A stretch of 64,000 nt of DNA from Panicum virgatum (taxonomy: Eukaryota > Streptophyta > Magnoliopsida > Poales > Poaceae). The translations under genes were made by a program, and so were the position numbers. Position 1 is the first letter of the stretch, and each line of letters opens with the position of its first letter. Below are positions 44,352-55,994 of the stretch, piece by piece. Under the pieces are notes generated by a model that worked only from the letters and a program-made list of their open reading frames with translations, searched no databases and was not told the origin of the DNA. The stretch is from NCBI RefSeq assembly GCF_016808335.1, contig NC_053145.1, forward strand, positions 26,502,001 to 26,566,000, in the 5' to 3' direction.

Positions 44352-45678
44352 GTGGGTGTACGTTCTGATCTCCCCGCCGCAGATCTCTCGCCGCCTCCAA
44401 TCCGATTCGTTGCGCTCTCGCTTGTTCTGGATGACCACTTTTTGCCTGCTGTGCGGTTGGATTTGTGCAAAAGCTTAACAGATTGTGGCTCTCAAATCGT
44501 TGCTGATAGGACACAGGAAGTTCACTCAATTCTTTGCTTGCGTGGGATGCACAGATCAGGGAGGTGCTTCTCCAGCAGCTTAGCATGTATGTGGCTGGCG
44601 GCCGACCCGTACTCTACATATCGATTGTAATTACATACTGACTCAAGTTTCTGAATTTTTGTGTTTCTTCAGTTCGATCTTTTGGCATTTGTTTCAGTCT
44701 TTCAGTCTGTGAGTATAGATCATGAGTATAACATGGCATTCGTTACCCAATCATCCTACAAGTCTACACCAGTCCGCCCCTTCTGTTTTTTATCTCCAAC
44801 CCGTCAGGTAATTATTTCATAATTCACAGCTATACTCACTCTTTTAATCTTGAAAATATATCACTCAAATTGTGAATTGTAAAAGTTCAATTCTCTTATG
44901 ATTGAATATCAATGCTGACATGGATGATTTTACAGATGATTAGATAATATCAATTGTACTAATTTGTACCATCATAAAACCTGCAAGGACCTGCACCGTC
45001 AGATACTACACCTATTTGATGCTTTTTTTCTTTCTCAATTATTTTGCGCTGCCTAATTTATCCCTTTGTGTGACACTTCCATGGTGCATGTGTTCAGGAG
45101 TGGACTTTTTATTTGGCTTGATTATTTCTGATATCAAACTTTCGGATGGTTGGTAGATATCATTAACATCCTTGCTAGATTTATGACTACTCGAGTAGTC
45201 AGATAATAATTGGGCACATCTCTAGGCGACCATACTAACCTCTTACGCTGGGATGAGATATTGGCGAGTGAGATGGTTGCTCTATGCCGCTGTACTCCAA
45301 GGAAGAAGCAGGTGGTACTCCATATTTCTCCAATTTTTTTTCCTTTTCAATTTCACTTCATCCCCGAACAGCAATGGCTTTTTCTCCTGTCTGTGCATGG
45401 CTTTTAATACTTTTTTCTGCTTTGGATGAGCACTCTAGATATGACAAGGTCCCTAACTATGAAATGGTTTAGTGAGTAAAAAGGAATGTGCAAATTCTTT
45501 TACATATTAGTTTACGATAGGTATCTACAGGAGAAAATAAATATATTCAGGGGATGACAGTGCGATGGATAAATGCCTTGTTTCTCGATGTGGCCCCTAC
45601 TTGCTCAGGTGAAGTGATCCATGGTCATCTTGCTGTCTTCTATTGAATTGATTTCCCGTGTTCTTGTAAGGATCACCG
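44352..45678 (+). other. Intron-like sequence without a recognised gene
   Basis: AT-rich, T-tract-rich sequence following the GTGGGT donor, in keeping with a plant intron. I see no exon of UBC13 or of any other family. Confidence 0.35.
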
Positions 45679-47120
45679 GGGTGTCCGACCCTAGAGGGGG
45701 AGGGGGTGAATAGGGTCGCTAATCGCTTTCTATTCTAGGGCTCAATCTATTTGCATAAGATAAACCTAACACGTCCTACATATGCTAGTTATGACTAAGA
45801 TTTATCTATGCTGCTCTCTACTTACCCCTAAAAGACTTGCAATCTATAGTCAATCCTAATCAAACTAACTAGGAAAGTAAAGTCACGTAAGATAGAGTAA
45901 ATGCGGAAACGTAATACAATAAGTAAAGAGGTAAGAGAGAGAATATGCAAACTTCCGTGAAGACACCAAGACACACGATTTAACGTGGTTCGGTTAGGAC
46001 ACCAAGTCCCTCCTTACATCCACGGCTACTTGTCCAACATGAACAAGTGTGATACCGAGTCCCTTTGCTTGATCACCGTCTTGCGTTCGTCACCAAGGCT
46101 ACCGGCAAGCAAAGGCTAAGTGACCCCAAGTCACCAAGACAAGGCCACTGCCACCGTCTCTCTCGAAGCGTCACCAACGGCACCGTCTTCACTATTGGAG
46201 TTTCTCACCAAGAGGGGTCTCCTTCCCCGCACAAAGTGTCGTTGCCGCTCCACACCAAGTCGGAGGGTCACACGACGAATACACAAGATGCTTGCCGCAG
46301 CAAGACTTTCTCTCAAGCTAGTTCTCTCAAGAACTAAGGCTAATCAAGCACTAAGCACTCTCACATGTGTGCTTAAGCCTATATGATGTACAATGAAGCT
46401 CTATGGTGGTTGGAGATGTTCTTCAAGTGTAGTAAGCTTTAAGCAACTCCAGCACACTCAAATGACCCGGCCTTGGGGGTATATATAGCCCACACACCCC
46501 AAAAGAGCCGTTGGGAAAGGCTGACAAAATTCCTTAACGCTGGTTAAACCGACGCTCCAGTTTTGTCAACACCGGTTCAACCGGTGAATGATATTTCCCA
46601 GCAACTAGTTGTTACTGCTCCAACGGCTACTTGATCAATTGCACCGACGTTCTTGAATTCTTCGTCGGTTTAACCGGTGAATGCAAGTTCAGAAACCCCC
46701 CGAAAAATGGAGTCTCTGGACAACTGCACCGACGCTCACTTTTTCTTCATCGTCGGTTCAACCGGTGTTTCTGAGTCTGTCTTCACTTCAAGTCATTGCA
46801 CCGACGCGTAGTCTTCAGGCATCGTCGGTTCATCCGACGCAAAACTCTAGCCTCAGCTTCTGGGTTTATTGCACCGACGCCTTCACTCTGCTCCTCGTCG
46901 CTTCATCCGGTGTACTCTCCTGATTTGGCCTTTTCTTTGTCCATTGCACCGGTGAGTACAATTTCCCTATCGTCGGTTCAACCGGTGATAGTAAATTGTC
47001 TCTGTTCTGATCTTTTCGACTTGGTTTCTTCAGGGTCTTTGATCTTTTCATCCCTTGGACCTATAAACCTGATAATGATCATCTTAACACATATATTAGT
47101 CCAAGTTTGTGTCATCAATC
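45679..47120. repeat. Unclassified grass repeat with CACCGACG/CGTCGG dyads
   Basis: The left part (GGGTGTCCGACCCTAGAGGG ... AACGTGGTTCGGTTAGGACACC) and the right part with reiterated dyads look like a repetitive element; I recall similar sequence being common in panicoid genomes. No protein is encoded. The ends and target duplication could not be fixed. It may be a non-autonomous LTR or DNA element. Confidence 0.4.
46540..46995. repeat. Degenerate array of hairpin units (CACCGACG ... CGTCGGTTCAACCGGTG)
   Basis: At least six units occur near 46549, 46640, 46727, 46799, 46870 and 46945. Each has TTGCACCGACG, a spacer of 12-25 bases of unrelated sequence, then CGTCGGTT(C/T)A(A/T)CCGGTG. CACCGACG and CGTCGGT are complementary, so each unit can fold. 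The spacers are not conserved. Confidence 0.7.
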
Positions 47121-49049
47121 GCCAAAACATTATATTGAAATATGGCATGTGAGACCATTTTCGCTACAGTTCTCAACAATGAAAAATTGCCCATTCTGTT
47201 TAAGTTTGTCTGATCTGTTGCTTGGTAGTCAAGATGATTCCACCATTGATTGTTTTCTAACTAGCCAATTATTATTTCACTTCTACCAGATTCACTCTCT
47301 ATTTATAATGGGCTTTTTTATTTGTTATTGTAGCAGCAAGGGGATCAATGGAGTGGCACAATCCTGGGCATGGTCTACACCAGGATATAGTGTGTAAGTC
47401 TACACCAGGAATCTGGCATGGTCATGATAACCTTTTAGAGTTATTCATGATATCTGAACTGCCGCATGTTGCAACATAATGTTCTATATTGATGTCAGCC
47501 TAATGTCACAAGATGATGATAACATGTAAGCATGTTTGTAGTGGTTATACCTTCTAATAATTTAATTATCTCATATAGTGGTTTATAGTTCCTAATAACT
47601 TAATTACCTCACGTGTAAAGCTCTGAAATTTCTAATCTCTGAACCTAGAAGAGAACAAGATCAGATTTTGCAGTAAATGTGAATCCCTGAACCTAGCAGA
47701 ACACTAGATGTCTTATGGAGTGATCAATTTTTCTGGCTTTTGCTTCCAGCTTTAGTGATCATATTAGAGCCTGTTACCTTTGCATTTTCCTCATTGATTC
47801 AACCTTCCAGGTTCCAGCATAGTAAGTATCAGATATCCCCTTCCTATGACTATGGATAAAAGTTTCAACTAGCTGTGCAAATTTTCATGAAAACAAACTT
47901 ATGTAATTTATGATTTTTGTTGCCCATAGCAAACTTTTCTGCGTTGAAGGATTTCTGGTCTCATATCTGTCTATACTATATTTCCAAGACCACCTTCAAA
48001 AATTTTGCATGTACAAGTATAATACTTTTAACATTAAAACTTTTAGCACTATCATGACATCTTGCCATTCAAAGCTAAAAAAGGCATATTTAAGGTATGT
48101 TGCATAGCTAAGCGTATATAGTTCACATCTTTCTTGTGCCACGTATTGTTGCAACTATTCGCCATATTTTCAGAATCTACACGGTACATTGTTGTCCTAG
48201 CTTTACCACTTTCTGTAGATTGCATAGCTAACTTGGCCATATTCTTTGTAGGCAGATATATCTGCATTCACCACCACCATTGCCTAGATTGGCAGGAGGA
48301 TGCTGAAACCACGTGACCAGCAATCAAGTTGAATGCGGCGACCACCATGGTGTTGCGCACCCTAAGTCAGCTGTTCTTTCTATGTTTCCACATTAGAAGT
48401 AGGTGCATGAAAATGGTTTCAGTTTTTGTAACTTAATCGAATAATCTATCATTTTTAATATCTCATGATCAATATCTATTGCATATATGCCTAATTGGCT
48501 TATTCGTATCCGCTTCACATCTCCTTTAGTAGTGGCTGTAATTGACCGTGGTGCTTAATTTATTTGCAATCATTTTCGGTGTTTATTATATATATGCTAT
48601 ACTTTGTTGTATTGGCAGTATCCGCCTGTATGCATGGCCCCAATGCTTAGTGCTACAAGTCTTAAGACCTTATATTTTTATTAAACTTTTGCAGATAGCA
48701 ACAGTGGCTGTATTTTTAGAGGGAGGCTGAGTTGGAGACGACCGTTGCCCAAGACTTGTCTCAATTATATCGAGAAGATGGCAGTTACTTTCAAATGCCT
48801 AACTGCTAGACCATGCTGAGAAGAATCCTATTAATGTGGTGCCTTCAACACCTAGAGTTTGGATATCGCCAAGGTAAGTAACTTGTGCGACCTAGATTGC
48901 ACTGCAAGGGTTCTTAGCTTTAGCAGCTCATGGCGCACAATGCGTCAAATATTTGTTGGCCCCTTTAGAAATATTTGTTTTGAAGAAATTCTTATGTGTG
49001 ACGAATTGCAGTTTTTCTTGGATAATGCTATGGTAAGTAATTTAATAAT
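47121..49049 (+). other. Gene-like region, exons not recognised
   Basis: The region has plant-intron-like composition. Short open segments end in GTAAGT donors, for example 47337-47393 and about 48806-48870 (the latter encoding NPINVVPSTPRVWISP). None belongs to a family I recognise. It may be introns and exons of a broken or unknown gene lying between the UBC13-type exon and MAK16. Confidence 0.25.
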
Positions 49050-49065
49050 TAGAGAATTGGTTCCA

Positions 49066-50353
49066 TGGTACTAACTACTGTGGGATTAAGCTGATGAGCC
49101 ATACGATGAAACTTTGGGAGAGGATTATCGAGCATCGCCTAAGAAGAGTGACAAGTGTGACCCAAAACCAATTTGGGTTCATGCCTGGAAGGTCAACCAT
49201 GAAGCCGATTTTCTTAATATGACAATTGATGGAGAGATATAGGGAGCAGAAGGAGGACTTGCACATGGTCTTCATTGATCTTGAGAAGCCATATGATAAA
49301 GTACCGAGAAATGTCATGTGGTGGGCCTTGGAGAAGCATAAAGTCTCAACTAAGTACATTACCCTCATTAAGGATATGTATAAGGATGGCAACACCACTG
49401 ACTTTCCTATTAATATAGGCCTACACCAGGGGTTAGCATTGAGCTCTTATTTATTTGCTTTAGTGATGGATGAGGTCACAAGAGATATACAAGGTGAGAT
49501 CCCTTGGTGTATGCTCTTTGCTGATGATGTGGTGCTAGTTGACGAGAGTAGGGCAGGAGTTAATAGGAAGTTAGAGCTGTGGAGACGCACGTTAGAGTCG
49601 AAAGGGTTCAGACTTAGTAGGACCAAGACCGAGTACATGATGTGTGATTTCAGCGCGACTAGGCATGAGGGGGGAGACGTTAGTCTAGATGGGCAAGTGG
49701 TGGTCCAGAAGGATACTTTTCGGTATTTAGGATCGGTGCTACAAAAGGATGGCGATATTGATGAAGATGTTAGGCATAGAATTTCAGCTGGCTGGTTGAA
49801 ATGGCGGCAAGCTTCTGGCATTCTTTGTGACAAGAGGGTGCTACAAAAACTAAAAGGCATTCTATAGGACAGCAATTCGTCCGGAAATATTATACGGTGC
49901 TGAATGTTGGCCTAAAAAAGGCGACATGTCCAGCAACTGAGTGTAGCAGAGATGCGGATGTTGCGGTGGTTTTGCGGGCACACAAGGAGGGATACAGTTT
50001 GGAACGAAGTTATTCGGGATAGTGTCGGGGTGGCACCAATTGAGGAGAAACTTACCCAGCATCGGTTGAGATGGTTTGGACATGTCCAACGAAGGCCTCC
50101 TGAGGTGCCGGTGCGTAATGGGGTTCTTGAGTGGGTCGATAATGTAAAGAGGGGTAGAAGTAGACTTAAACTGATGTTGGATGAGTCGGTTAAGAGATAC
50201 CTTAAGGATTGGAATATCTCTAAAGAGATAGCTTTGGATAGGAGCGCTTGGAGACTAGCTATCAATGTGCCTGAACCTTGAACTTATTTCTTTCGGGTTT
50301 CTTCTCTAGCCTACTTAACTTGCTTGGGAAAAAAGACTATGTTGTTGTTGTTG
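49066..50353 (+). mobile_element. RTE-type LINE, 5'-truncated, with target duplication
   Basis: The element starts inside the RT coding region and ends in (TTG)n at 50338-50353, the usual 3' end of plant RTE-clade elements. The flanks AGAGAATTGGTTCCA at 49051-49065 and 50355-50369 are identical, or 16 bases if the preceding T is counted. That length is typical of target-primed reverse transcription. It sits in otherwise single-copy-looking DNA. Confidence 0.9.
49068..50281 (+). pseudogene. Reverse transcriptase and C-terminal domain of the RTE LINE
   Basis: The frame begins within RT (TMKLWERIIEHRLRR, QNQFGFMPGRST). A TGA near 49220 sits where Arg (CGA) is expected. The main open part (49226-49867) shows [29 protein letters not shown] and the active-site box [10 protein letters not shown], so the FADD motif is intact. 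A shift near 49864 and another near 49915 lead to the C-terminal part MLRWFCGHTRRD, QHRLRWFGHVQRRPPE and SAWRLAINVPEP, ending at 50281. The endonuclease domain is missing through 5' truncation. Confidence 0.85.
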
Positions 50354-50369
50354 TAGAGAATTGGTTCCA

Positions 50370-51970
50370 CGTATGGCGTTCACTGTATGTCTTTTCCTCA
50401 TGTTTCAATCAGATTTGTAGAGCACCACTGAGGCGATTGAAAAAAGAAAGAAACATTGGGGGCAAGGTAAATCACATAATCAAGCTAACTGTGATTTTCT
50501 GGAGCTCTTCTTTGTTTTCTTCTTTTCTATTTTGACTATTGTCTTGTAGCAGCATGAAGATCAAGATCGACGGCAAACTGTAAGATAGAAGAATCACAAG
50601 ATGATGTCATATTAATTAGTTATCTACACAAGGATTGCCTATTTAAAAGGTCTTAAAATAGGTTCTCTTTGCCTGTGTGCTTATTCTTAGAAATACTGCT
50701 CATTTTTCATGGATAAATTCCACTTCTTCTGTAATGTCGAATTGAAAATAACTTCATGTGTATGTCAGCTTGTTGCTTGTCCAAGGAGCTTGTGACATGC
50801 AGCTACTACTACTTGATTCAATAACACAATGCTATATGCTTCCTTTTTCCATTTAAGCTACTGAAGATGGCATTGTTGCCTCTGTTTCAGGGCCTCGATC
50901 ACTCTGCATTGAATGGAACAGAGCTGTTTATTTTCCCTTATCACAACTATATAGAGTCTCCATTTCTTGAAACAATAGTAGTTAGTTTATTTGGCCTTAA
51001 ATAACTGGAGTTATTTTGAAGCATGGTAGGATAGTAAAAGTTGTTATTACAGCTTGCCTGCACAGTATTAACAATGTTCCCCTGCTGCATGTATGGTTAA
51101 TAGAGTGAGCCACATGATCAACTAGACAGTTTTGCTATGATATTAATAAAAAAATAATTTTTAGCTGTCGTTTGATGCAATCCAATTATTTTTAAATAGC
51201 ATCTCGACTAGCCATCTTCTGCAGTAATTTGATGGGGTTTATTTCTGTCATTCTCATGGACATGTGGGATAGTAAACAATTTCATCATCTGCTATGTCTG
51301 GTTAGTAACACTCTTCGTCAAAGTTAAATGCTCTTGCTATGATGTGACATTAGCCATCTAACTAACATTTTTGTTGTGGTGATGCCTTGTATACCAGGAT
51401 GCGAGAGTTCTAAGGAAGTGGTTGGTCATAGATCTACTGAAGTGGTTATGGAATGAGAGCAATGATAACATTCCTGAAGATATAGCTGGAGCTCTAAAGA
51501 CTATATGTAACACCTGCGTGGAGAAATATATCTAGATAAATTAATCGCATTCCATGGCTGATCTGAGCAAGAAATATGGATGGATTTGTACATTTTTTAA
51601 GTCTTGCATGCTGGTGTTGGTCATATTTTAAATTCTCATATCAATCAATAATCAACAATAATGGATTGAGACAAGCTCTTATGCTACATTATTATTGTTA
51701 TTGATTTTATTTTGTTGAATTTTGTGATTTATATATTCCTGATTTGTCTACTTGGCGAAATTTTTACACCATGGAGTATATTATATAGCTTTGTAGAGTT
51801 GATAAAAAATTAGTTTTAAACATGTGACTGGAAACGTGCAAAACCACTAAATAAACACGTGCCCACTAAAATAAATAAAATTCTCCCATCGGTGACCCGA
51901 CGACGGGCCTGATTTTCGCCGCGGAGGCGGCGCACTGGGGCGAGGCAGCTGACAGATTGCAGCCTAATAG
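50370..51970 (+). other. Non-coding stretch with one unidentified exon-like frame
   Basis: Mostly AT-rich intron- or spacer-like sequence. At about 51399-51535, after a pyrimidine tract and CCAG, a frame of 45 codons reads DARVLRKWLVIDLLKWLW to a TAG stop. It could be the last exon of an unrecognised gene. I do not know its family. Confidence 0.25.
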
Positions 51971-52028
51971 AGCCCAATAGTGCCCGTTAGTATATACAGT
52001 CAACCATCCAGCAGCAACCCTAAACCCT
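51971..52028 (+). promoter_or_regulatory. MAK16 promoter: site II, TATA and telo-box motifs
   Basis: AGCCCA (inverse TGGGCT, site II type) at 51971-51976, TATATACA at 51991-51998, and AACCCTAAACCCT at 52016-52028, which contains a telo-box. Site II and telo-box motifs together are typical of plant ribosomal-protein and ribosome-biogenesis genes, consistent with MAK16. The TATA position predicts transcription starting near 52020. Confidence 0.5.
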
Positions 52029-52119
52029 GGCTTCGCAACGGCGCCCTGCGGCGGCGGCCGCCACTCCTTCCTTGCTGCGGAGACGCCCTCGTTGCGGCCA
52101 CTCCTCCATCAATCTTTCA

Positions 52120-52243
52120 CATATATACATACTTACTCGACTCTCGCCGCGACGGCAGTCCTCGACTCCAGGCGGCAGGCTCATATATACATACTTACTC
52201 GACTCTCGCCGCGACGGCAGTCCTCGACTCCAGGCGGCAGGCT
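52120..52243 (+). repeat. 62 bp tandem duplication in the MAK16 leader
   Basis: CATATATACATACTTACTCG begins at 52120 and again at 52182, and the two 62 bp units are identical by eye. It lies in the 5' untranslated leader. Because 62 is not a multiple of three, the two copies are read in different frames by any upstream frame. Confidence 0.9.
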
Positions 52244-52447
52244 CGTGGGGGCCCGATTGCTGCCTCCCCAGCTAGGGCTCGCCGTCGCCCACCCTCACTC
52301 AGGGACGGTCGCCCTCCGCCCGCTCCTCCTAGTAACTGGGGCGGAGCCAGCACTAGCAATCAGAAGCGGGGAGATCCCCAGGAACTCGGCGGCGGCGCCG
52401 CAGGCCGCAAGGCAGAGCAGCAAACCGGCCGAGTAGCGGGTTCCAAA

Positions 52448-55358
52448 ATGAGCGACGGCGTGATATGGCACTGCATCCGGCACAACCACTGCAGCTTCAT
52501 GGCTAAGTATCGCCACTACCCCCCCCCCTATTGTTTCAGTTTACTTGGTTTTCTTACGGCGGCACCTGTGTTTCGCAGGATTACGACAGGGATATTTTGC
52601 CGGAATCCCTACAACGCTACGGGCATATGCAACCGGAGCTCCTGCCCTCTTGCCAACAGTCGTTATGCCACCATCCGGGATCATGACGGTGATCACTGCT
52701 TTGTTATTGTTGATAATTTGGTCACGGATGCAAATGTGTATATCAATCAAGAGTCAAGATGACTGCATTTTGCCTCTTTAAGTTTGGTTTTGCTTTCTGC
52801 GGGAACAAATTGTTCTACCTTGTGTTGCAGTTTTGATGAAATGAAACAGAAACCATGAGGATTCGCAATATATTTTTGTCAAGGGTGCAGATTTTTATGT
52901 TGTGCCTGACAATCTTCCAGTGCCTTTTATGCACTTTTCCATGCTCTCAACTTAGAATCTTATGCTTATCGGTCAACTAAAATCTTCTGCTGATTTTATT
53001 TTGCTGTTTTTCCTCCTTAAATGGTTATGCAGGTGTCTTCTATCTGTACATGAAAACTGCTGAAAGAGCTCATCTGCCAAACAAATTATGGGAGAGAGTC
53101 AAACTGCCAAGGAATTATGAGAAAGCAATGGATGTCATTAACAAGCATCTTGTATGAATCTCTAGCTAATGTACATTGTCCATCTAATTTAGAGTAGTTA
53201 GTCTCATTGCTTGGCTTACTTTGTTGTGAAGGAATTTTGGCCTAAGTTACTTGTGCACAAGATCAAACAGCGGCTGACAAAAATGACTCAATATCGTATA
53301 AGAATGAGGAAGCTTCAACTTAAAGTGAGGTAGGAACTTCTATGTTAATTGCTGTAATATATTGTATTTTTGTTGAAAATAAATTTTATACTCATGACTC
53401 ATGAGTACCAAAGAGTACAATTTAAATGTAGCATATGCTTCAAGGATAGTGTTATAACAAATTAACATGTGATTCTGCTTGGTTGGCATTACCATGTCTT
53501 ATATTGATTTGCGCAGAAAGGACAGACAAGAAGGGATTGTAATCCTTATGTTCATTTTTAAATATTTTCATGAATCTATGTTCATTCATGAGAAGAGAGC
53601 CTCCAAATTTTGAAGATACCAACAATGTTCATATAAGTGTAAGAAACAGTATGCCAATGTGGAGGTAGTTAGTATGTGTAGCGCACGAACTTATATTGCA
53701 AGATCCTAAGGAAAGGATTATTGCAAGAAATGCCTTCTGTCTGTTCACAATTCTGTTGCAGCAGTAGCAGCAACCTACCATAGTTTTTTTTATTCTCCCA
53801 ATTCCAGATCTCTGCGATTGTTTCAATGATCAAAATCACTGTTCTGTTTTGGAATCCGATTCTATGCACTGGTGGTGTCTAAGTCAACCAGATTTCACGT
53901 GTTAAATACTTGTTGACAGATATTAGACCAAATCCCTTGTGGTAGGAGGGGTGGTAACCTGATCAGCTAAATGATTGAGCCTAGTTCATACTTACAAAAC
54001 TAACTCTAAGTGGAATCATTAGAGCTCTAAATTTTTATGGGTTTAAGGAGGAGAAATGGCTATGTCTAAATGTTTACTACAATCAGTAATCTGGATATTG
54101 AAAAGTATGGTACTCGTTTTGTTTGGCTGTCTTGAGGTGTATTCGACTCTGATCTGTCTGCTTTTAGGTGGATTGTTCTTTGCTCTGATCAATGTGCCAT
54201 TTGTCTGTAACCAAGTTTCATAAAAAAATGGTTCATCTTGTGATGCATTGTAATTTAAACTTCTGGACCATGAAAAGTTGTTTGACTTATGCCTCCGTTC
54301 TTTTAGGGAGAAGGTTATGACAATGCCCAGGAAGCAAACTCAGCGTGATCTCAGGAGACTGGAGAAAGCTGAAAAGGCTGCTCAACTAGAAAAGGTTATT
54401 GTTTGTTACATAATTTTTTCTTTATGTGGTATTGACACATAGTAACATATATATGTTGTCAAGCAGAACATTGAAAGTGAATTGAAGGAACGCCTGAAGA
54501 AAGGTGTTTATGGTGATATCTATAATGTTCCCTTCAAAGAGTTTGATGAAGTTCTTGACATGGAAAGAGATGAAGTGGTTCTTGAAGAAGAGGATGAAAA
54601 AGTAAGCATTGTACTGAATACCTGCAAGCCCAGTTTGTTGCTATCTTCTCAGTTTTCACCAGCATTTTCATTTGTGTTTGCTTGAAAATATAGGAAGGAG
54701 CGGTAGAGTATGTCGAAGGTGATGACATGGAAGAGATGGATCACATGGATGATATGGAAGATTTTGAAGGCCTCAGTGAGTAGCTTTGCTGAAACTTCCA
54801 TGAGTCTTCAAGTTGGGACACATGCACGTATGGATTGTTGCTAAATGCTAATGTAATTTCCTTTGGAAAATGCTAATTGGTTGCAGGAGGCACAGACGAA
54901 GATGATCATTTGGATAGCCAAGTACCAAAGAAACCTAAGGGATTGGGTTCTTATTTCAAGCAAAATGCAGGGAAAAGGTCTAGAAAGGTTATGACTGAGG
55001 TAAAGATAGTAAGATCGCAATAATCTCAGTATTTCCTTTTCTGATACATTTAGTTTTCCCATGATGTAGTTCGATAACAATCGTTATTTGTCACATATCC
55101 ATGTTAGTAGTCAAATGGTGAGTTGCTAGTAGGAATTACTGCCCAATATTATTCTTGATTATAATGATGTTCTATGTTTCTCAGATCAAATTATCTGTGA
55201 TGAAGTTTTTTGAAAGTATACTTTTGCTATCAGATTTTACGGTTCCTACAGGAATGAAGTCAACATTGTGATATTAAAAACTTATAATTCTTGTTGCCTA
55301 TGTATGACAGGTGGAACAAGACGAAGAGACAAATACCAGGCAAAGGACCCGAATGTGA
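52448..55358 (+). CDS. MAK16: MAK16-like ribosome biogenesis protein, nine exons, 283 residues
   Basis: Exons: 52448-52506, 52579-52688, 53033-53151, 53232-53329, 54307-54394, 54467-54601, 54694-54775, 54887-54999, 55311-55358. All introns are GT-AG and the exons sum to 852 bases (283 codons plus TGA). MAK16 is a nucleolar assembly factor of the 60S subunit that acts early with Rpf1, Nsa1 and Rrp1. The N-terminal L28e/Mak16 domain is clear: [16 protein letters not shown], the Cys-rich [30 protein letters not shown] and [33 protein letters not shown] and KGVYGDIYN follow, then an acidic tail ([14 protein letters not shown]) and a basic end. Length and order match the family (about 300 residues). 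The start follows conservation of M-x-x-x-VIW; an in-frame upstream ATG at 51980 lies before the TATA motif. The gene appears intact. Confidence 0.92.
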
Positions 55359-55994
55359 ATTCGGCAGAGTGGGTGACTTTTGTTGTGTATTAGATCATTT
55401 TATTTGCCTTCTTTATTTTAATGCGTAACATTCACCTGGGTTCCTGTGGAGAAGCGATCCATATTTGTCCATGCTCTGTAATTAGGCTAACTAAAAAATT
55501 AGCCTTTGCAGTCTAAGCAACTGATGCAGCAAATCTGAATCTTTATGCCCTGTTTGGAATCAACCGATGGATTGTCCCTTACCTCTTTTTATAGTCGGCC
55601 TGTCTAACCTCTTTTTATAGGTTTATAGTCGGCCTGTATTATCTAAATCTATAAGTTTTAAATGCAACTGAGCTGTTCTTGGGAAAGCGTTCGGACTTAG
55701 GACCAATTTCTTGGACATTTTTGTCGCACTGGTGGAGGTGCACATGTTTTAGAAAATCTCATAAATAAGAATTTATATTAATGAAATATAACATAAACCA
55801 TAATTTATATTTATACTAGCGACATACATGACGTAATGATATATTTAAAAAAGTAATCAAGTAACCAACATTTAATAATTATAAATTGACGCACTTAAAA
55901 TATTGAACCCATACATCAATTATTTATACTCAACAATTGATATAATGGTTGGGGAATCACCCAGCCCTTGTTGTAAATGAGAGTTATGTGACGG
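55359..55994. other. MAK16 3' region and AT-rich spacer
   Basis: Contains the 3' untranslated region of MAK16 and an AT-rich spacer (55740-55960). A short direct repeat of CCTCTTTTTATAG...GTCGGCCTGT occurs at 55583-55637. No gene. Satellite sequence begins about 640 bp after the MAK16 stop codon. Confidence 0.5.

Noticed and set aside
43683..44630. 315-codon open frame over the UBC13-type leader
   Set aside because: It overlaps other long frames on both strands in CpG-rich DNA and ignores the conserved ATG and donor at 44316-44351.
51980..52762. 260-codon frame covering the MAK16 leader and exon 1
   Set aside because: It runs past the exon 1 donor at 52507 into intron 1, and its ATG precedes the probable TATA box. 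The conserved MAK16 start is 52448.
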